From an uncultured Thalassospira sp. (lineage in GTDB: Bacteria > Pseudomonadota > Alphaproteobacteria > Rhodospirillales_A > Thalassospiraceae): DNA of 9,732 bases. Below, piece by piece: positions 6,126 to 9,732 of this stretch (its first letter is position 1; every line of letters begins with the position of its first letter). The position numbers and the translations under genes were made by a program. The stretch spans positions 1 through 9,732 of the forward strand of contig CAMPHD010000094.1 of NCBI GenBank assembly GCA_946885765.1, given 5' to 3'. The notes beneath the pieces were generated by a model that saw only the letters and a list, made by a program, of their open reading frames with translations, did not search any database and was not told the origin of the DNA.

Positions 6126-8446
6126 TGTTCCTGTCCCCGTTTGTTTTGGGTTTGCGCGTTATTATTCGTTGGTGCGGTCATCCAGAAGGCCATGAACCAC
6201 GCCCCGATCAGGCCGATTGCAATCACCGATCCGATATCACGCACCAGCGGCACCGATGACGTGGCAAGCAGGCCAAAGGCCAAGACGCTGCTGATCAGCG
6301 ACAGCAACACCGCAAGGCGGGTGTCGTCATCATGGGTTCCGTTGCGGGTTTCGGCCAGAAACAGCACGTAATCAGCCCCGATGGCAAAGACCAGAAACAG
6401 CGCCATGGTGGTAAAGAAGCTTTGGGCGATGCCAAAGGCATAACCGCCCAGCACCGCAAACAGGATCGCCCCGGCGGGGGCGGCAAAAACGCAGATGCCG
6501 GTTTGAAGCCCGTATCGCATAACCGCAAGGATGGCGGCAACACAAAGCGCACCGCCCAATGCAATCCATGCCCACAGGCGATAGGCGGCAAACTGATCAC
6601 TGATCGCGGTGGGCGGGTTGATCAGGGTGACGTTTTGCATATCGCCAAGGGCGGAGCGAATGGCATCAATATCGGTGGCGTTGCGAAGCCGGATGATGTC
6701 CGAACCGCCGGAATGCAGGCGGGTGATTTCGGGTAATGTCCTTGCCGCGTTGTCATCGGGGACAAGATAATCGGCATCCATGTCCGGTGCGGTGATAGTG
6801 ACCGGCAACTGATCGGACAGGGCTGTGCCAAAGCGATCATAAAGACCGGTTGTGACCAGATCGCGGTTTTCGGTTTGCCGGGTGATTGAGGGGATCAGAT
6901 CAGAAAGGCCGATCATGCCGCCAAGCCGGTTATCCATGATCAGCGGTGTCAGGGCATTCCGTACCGCTTCGCCGGTTTCAAGGCGGGTTTGGGGATCGGT
7001 GCCGTCAATGCGGATGAAGACGGGGCTGCCGCCAAGGCCAAGGATATCGGCGATTTTACCGGCGTCCGATATCAGGGCATCATTGCCGTGGCCGAACTGG
7101 CGGATATCGTTATTGCCGGGGATCAGGAAGGCCGCGATGGCAAGGGTAATGATGATCGCGGCACTTGCGATCAGGCGAACGCGGATCGGGGCAAATGTAT
7201 TGCCAAGGGCTACTTGCAACCCGTCATGGAGTTTGCGGATTGGCGAGGACGCCCGGACATCGCGGGCCGGGATCAGGGGCAGCAGGAACAGCACCGAACA
7301 ATAGGCGGCCACCAGACCGGCAACCGAATAAACCGCGATCTGGGACAGCAATTGCGTGGGGCTTAACGATAGTGCGCCAAAGCCGATCACGGATGTCAGA
7401 AGGCCAAGGCTTAGCCCCGGTCTGATTTTACGCAGCCGATCAACTGGTGATCCGGCGGCAGAGCGCAGCACAAGGTAATGCAGGGCATAATCGACCGAAA
7501 TGCCGATCATGGTCGCGCCAAATACCAGCGCAATCGCATGGATCGTCGGAAAGATCGCGACCACGGCGGCAAGGCCCGCCAAAAGGCCGCTGCCGACGAC
7601 CAGAAGAGCACCCAGAAGCGGGAGGGCGGAGTAGAACACCAGCCCGATCATCACAAGGATGCCGATGGTCGCGATGATCGCGATGCGTTGCACATCGGAT
7701 TGCGCGCGGGTGGCCTCCGCCACGGCAAAGAATATCTGGCCGGTTTTGGCAGTACTCAGGCCGGGGGTGGCATCGGTGATGGATTGCAGGGCGGCGTTGG
7801 CCCCGGTGACCCAACGTTGATCGTTGCCGGAGCTACGCAGATCGGGCGAGAGGCTTGCCATGACCGGCAGGTAAAATTGCCCGTCGCGGGTGATGATATC
7901 GTTACCGGTGCCAAGCTTGGTGCCAAGGTCGGACAGGAAGGCGGGTAGAAGGGCGAACGGGTCCTGTTTCAGCGACTGGCTGCTGAGCGTTGTTGCCGGG
8001 GAATAGAGGTTCTGAATGGCGCGGCGATAAAGGGTTTCGGCATCGCCATCTGCCAGTTTCTCGCGATCAGAGGGTGACAGCAGGCTGTTGGCATGCGGGC
8101 CATAAAGCGCCATCAGATCGGCGAAGCGATCATTGTTGTGACCGGGAAGGGTGATGGCCTGCGTGCCATCAAGGGCCGCGATCCGGCCCGCGAAATCAGT
8201 GGCGGCTGTTTCAAGCGTGTCGCGATTGGCGTGCGAGAGCATGAAGATCGCCTGCTGACCATCATTTGCCAGCAGATGACGGACGGTGGCGATGTCGCTT
8301 TGCGGGGCGTCCGGCATGGCGTTTTCCTGCCCGATCAGGGACAGGATATCGGCATCGATCCCGGTATGGCCGCCGCGCAATTGCCACCCGGTGAAAACCG
8401 CCATCACGATCAGGCACAGGGCCCAGAGGGTTGCGCGCAACGCCAT
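6122..8446 (-). CDS. MMPL/RND-family exporter
   Basis: A 774-residue inner-membrane protein with the duplicated RND layout. TM1 is at 5-23, a periplasmic loop spans about 25-250, and a TM bundle lies near 255-393. TM7 is at about 423-443, a second periplasmic loop spans 445-620, and the last bundle is near 624-758. Each half has a TM4-type acidic site, Asp319 in GISVDY and Asp692 in GADY, as expected for proton-driven transport. Length fits the MMPL exporters of aryl polyene clusters (the apeM position). It probably lifts the finished polyene lipid out of the inner membrane for the periplasmic LolA-like partner. That cargo is inferred from context. The ATG at 8446 shares its A with the preceding TAA (TAATG). 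The C-terminal tail is hydrophilic (NNNAQTQNKRGQEQ) and cytoplasmic. Hopanoid transporters share this fold, but the neighbours make the polyene role more likely. Confidence 0.87.
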   Translation of the reverse strand: MALRATLWALCLIVMAVFTGWQLRGGHTGIDADILSLIGQENAMPDAPQSDIATVRHLLANDGQQAIFMLSHANRDTLETAATDFAGRIAALDGTQAITLPGHNNDRFADLMALYGPHANSLLSPSDREKLADGDAETLYRRAIQNLYSPATTLSSQSLKQDPFALLPAFLSDLGTKLGTGNDIITRDGQFYLPVMASLSPDLRSSGNDQRWVTGANAALQSITDATPGLSTAKTGQIFFAVAEATRAQSDVQRIAIIATIGILVMIGLVFYSALPLLGALLVVGSGLLAGLAAVVAIFPTIHAIALVFGATMIGISVDYALHYLVLRSAAGSPVDRLRKIRPGLSLGLLTSVIGFGALSLSPTQLLSQIAVYSVAGLVAAYCSVLFLLPLIPARDVRASSPIRKLHDGLQVALGNTFAPIRVRLIASAAIIITLAIAAFLIPGNNDIRQFGHGNDALISDAGKIADILGLGGSPVFIRIDGTDPQTRLETGEAVRNALTPLIMDNRLGGMIGLSDLIPSITRQTENRDLVTTGLYDRFGTALSDQLPVTITAPDMDADYLVPDDNAARTLPEITRLHSGGSDIIRLRNATDIDAIRSALGDMQNVTLINPPTAISDQFAAYRLWAWIALGGALCVAAILAVMRYGLQTGICVFAAPAGAILFAVLGGYAFGIAQSFFTTMALFLVFAIGADYVLFLAETRNGTHDDDTRLAVLLSLISSVLAFGLLATSSVPLVRDIGSVIAIGLIGAWFMAFWMTAPTNNNAQTQNKRGQEQ

Positions 8447-9072
8447 TACTGACCCGTGCCGGTCAGAAGATCGGCAAATTCGGGCGGCAGGGGCAGGCCT
8501 TGCAATGACTGATCGGAAAGGGTGATGGCATCATGATCGCCGGTCGGCTTTTCCAGTCGGACATTTTCGACAAAATCAGTACCGGTGGCGGTGATTTTAC
8601 TGATCTGGTTCTGGATGGTGCTGCCGTTCTTTGGTGTCAGGATGACCTGCCATGCGCCTTGTTCGGTTGTGTCTTTGGCAATTTCAAAGCGCAGTTCCAG
8701 CGGTTGCCAGTTTCCGGCAAGGACGGCAGAAATCAGTTCGACAAACTGGCGGAACTGATCGCCGCGTGCCAGTTCGTCGCGGTTGCCCTGATCATCGATG
8801 CGGGTGATGCCGTGATCATCAAGGATCGTGGTGCCGGGAAACGGTTGCAACGTGCGCCAGACCAGCCCCTTTGTCGGGGAAAGGACGAAATCGCCGTTCG
8901 AGGTGAGCGGTTTGTCAAAGCCGTCAAGGTGGCGGTCCATGGTGAAGGAGCCGCCGAGATATTGATCCTGATTGATGGTGGCCGGGGCCGGAATATCATC
9001 CGCCCATGCGGTGCCGGTCATGCTGGCAGTCAGCAGGGCGACGGATGCGATCAGGCGGCGGATCGGGATCAA
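8446..9072 (-). CDS. LolA-like periplasmic lipid/lipoprotein carrier
   Basis: A 208-residue secreted protein. Arg5 and Arg6 precede a hydrophobic stretch to about residue 22, and the likely signal-peptidase site is AWA before Asp25. The mature part has the LolA-like pattern GSFTMDRHLDGFDKPLTSNG, followed by DFVLSPTKGLVWRTLQPFPG. This is the half-barrel fold that shields acyl chains in the periplasm. Such proteins sit in aryl polyene clusters at the apeL position and are thought to carry the pigment lipid from the MMPL exporter toward the outer membrane. The start is TTG at 9072-9070: a GGAGG (9084-9080) lies 7 bases before it, the codon overlaps the thioesterase stop as TTGA, and only this start gives a full signal peptide. 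The next ATG (codon 18) would remove most of it. It differs from housekeeping LolA by its cluster location. Confidence 0.85.
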   Translation of the reverse strand: MIPIRRLIASVALLTASMTGTAWADDIPAPATINQDQYLGGSFTMDRHLDGFDKPLTSNGDFVLSPTKGLVWRTLQPFPGTTILDDHGITRIDDQGNRDELARGDQFRQFVELISAVLAGNWQPLELRFEIAKDTTEQGAWQVILTPKNGSTIQNQISKITATGTDFVENVRLEKPTGDHDAITLSDQSLQGLPLPPEFADLLTGTGQ

Positions 9073-9476
9073 ACAAGGGCCTCCATCTTTTCGATGAAGA
9101 AATCAGGGCTGCGGTAAAGCATTTCGCCACTGGATTTTTCGACCGCGACCTGAATGGTGAAGCCCTTGGTCAGTTTTTTACCGGTTTTGCTATCGCTTAC
9201 GAGATAGTCGATTTTAAGCCGGTTTTCATATTCGCGGAGCGTCGCGGTGATCGTGATGTTCTGCCCGAATGTGCAGGGGCGGACATATTTGACCCGCATA
9301 TCCACCACCGGCCAGACATAGCCCGACGCATCCATTTGCGGATAGTTGTAGTCGACCTTGTCGAGCAAGGCGCAGCGGGCATTTTCAAAGAACTGCACGT
9401 AATTGCCGTGCCAGACGACATTCATCGGATCAAGATGATAGAACTGAACCGTTTCGGTCACCGATGCACTGATCAT
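9069..9476 (-). CDS. Acyl-CoA/acyl-ACP thioesterase, 4HBT (YbgC-like) hot-dog family
   Basis: A 135-residue single hot-dog thioesterase. The signature YHLDPMNVVWHGNYVQFFENAR (13-34) carries the catalytic Asp16 of the 4-hydroxybenzoyl-CoA thioesterase type, His23 and Glu31. The rest is the usual beta-sheet domain, including a VKYVRPCTFGQ strand, and length is normal for the family. In aryl polyene clusters a thioesterase occupies this place (apeK position), where it could release or proof-read aryl or polyenyl thioesters. Its actual substrate is not shown by sequence. The ATG at 9476 overlaps the ammonia-lyase stop as ATGA, and GGGGG lies 11 bases upstream. No signal peptide is seen, so it acts in the cytoplasm. 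Confidence 0.88.
   Translation of the reverse strand: MISASVTETVQFYHLDPMNVVWHGNYVQFFENARCALLDKVDYNYPQMDASGYVWPVVDMRVKYVRPCTFGQNITITATLREYENRLKIDYLVSDSKTGKKLTKGFTIQVAVEKSSGEMLYRSPDFFIEKMEALV
9080..9084 (-). promoter_or_regulatory. Shine-Dalgarno that supports a TTG start
   Basis: GGAGG on the minus strand (CCTCC at 9080-9084 on the plus strand) lies 7 bases before TTG at 9072. It lies within the thioesterase coding sequence and decides the unusual start of the LolA-like gene. Confidence 0.7.
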
Positions 9477-9732
9477 GATGCCAGACCCCCGCCATAAAGC
9501 GCCCAGTGGCGTGATTGAATGCGATCAATCAGAAGGCGAAGGGTTGCTTCAAGCGGTTGGTCTTCGGCGATGAACGGGATGTCGTTGCCAAGGGCGTCAA
9601 GGAAGGCGGTGATGTCGCTGCCAAGCTGATCGGATTTGAGATCACCATTTTTAAGGCGCAGCGTGATTGCCTGTTTGACGGCGATCAGGTTGGCGGCGGC
9701 GACCTGTTCTGTCAGTTGCAGGATGCGCAGGC
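9473..9732 (-). CDS. C-terminal end of a HAL/TAL-type aromatic ammonia-lyase (partial)
   Basis: An open frame enters from the right edge and ends at TGA (9475-9473). It gives 85 residues starting LRILQLTEQVAAANLIAVKQ and ending HWALYGGGLAS. The helix-rich pattern LTEQVAAANLIAVKQAITLR resembles the C-terminal helices of histidine/tyrosine ammonia-lyases. Genes of that family commonly precede the thioesterase in aryl polyene clusters. The MIO-forming Ala-Ser-Gly and all other catalytic residues lie outside the window, so the substrate cannot be told; tyrosine to 4-coumarate or phenylalanine to cinnamate would suit an aryl starter. The stop overlaps the thioesterase start as ATGA. There is no start codon here because the gene is cut by the edge. 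The family call from a C-terminus alone is moderately secure. Confidence 0.68.
   Translation of the reverse strand, partial: LRILQLTEQVAAANLIAVKQAITLRLKNGDLKSDQLGSDITAFLDALGNDIPFIAEDQPLEATLRLLIDRIQSRHWALYGGGLAS

Noticed and set aside
5742..6371. 209-codon plus-strand frame opposite the FAD enzyme and exporter end
   Set aside because: It spans the junction of two well-supported minus-strand genes and shows no motif, so it is a shadow frame.
1..9732. Mobile element, CRISPR, phage or tRNA signals
   Set aside because: I saw no transposase or integrase frame, no regularly spaced repeats, no terminal inverted repeats and no tRNA-like folding. Base composition looks even along the window by eye.

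Overview
The window holds the distal half of a long, tightly packed biosynthetic operon on the minus strand (positions 9732 down to 539). It faces one small plus-strand regulator gene (63-518). Gene content and order match the second half of aryl polyene (APE) / xanthomonadin-like pigment clusters: ammonia-lyase, thioesterase, LolA-like carrier, MMPL exporter, FAD oxidoreductase, small lipoprotein, ketosynthase (KS), dehydratase (DH), ketoreductase (KR), ketosynthase. The last four reproduce the apeO-P-Q-R order. The DNA is GC-rich and the proteins are Gram-negative in style, with a LolA-like carrier and a lipobox protein. An alphaproteobacterium of the Rhodospirillales/Thalassospira kind would fit, but that placement is inferred from general composition and is weak.

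Layout. 1-62: leader of a MarR gene, with a partial promoter, a small dyad and a clear Shine-Dalgarno. 63-518: MarR-type regulator. 498-528: GC-rich hairpin across the MarR stop, at the convergent junction. 539-1783 KS; 1780-2505 KR; 2502-3017 hot-dog DH; 3014-4243 KS; 4240-4905 lipoprotein; 4887-6125 halogenase-like FAD enzyme; 6122-8446 MMPL exporter; 8446-9072 LolA-like protein; 9069-9476 thioesterase; 9473-9732 C-terminal end of an aromatic ammonia-lyase that runs off the right edge. No gene-free stretch exceeds 62 bases.

How the genes would work together. In APE pathways an aryl starter is loaded on an acyl carrier protein and extended with malonyl units. Each round uses KS condensation, KR reduction and DH dehydration, giving an all-trans conjugated polyene. 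The lyase may supply the aryl acid. The thioesterase would release or edit acyl chains. The FAD enzyme may halogenate or oxidise the aryl head. The MMPL, LolA-like and lipoprotein trio probably moves the lipid-linked pigment to the outer membrane. The acyl carrier proteins, starter ligase, partner ketosynthase/chain-length factor, partner dehydratase and acyl/glycosyltransferases expected in such a cluster are not here and should lie beyond position 9732.

All nine junctions of the minus-strand operon overlap. This indicates one transcript with translational coupling, started by a promoter outside the window. I found no RNA gene, CRISPR array, insertion sequence or phage element. The system as a whole is a known class. 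The points most worth following are the halogenase-like signature of the FAD enzyme, the compressed active-site loop of the dehydratase, and the unexplained small lipoprotein.
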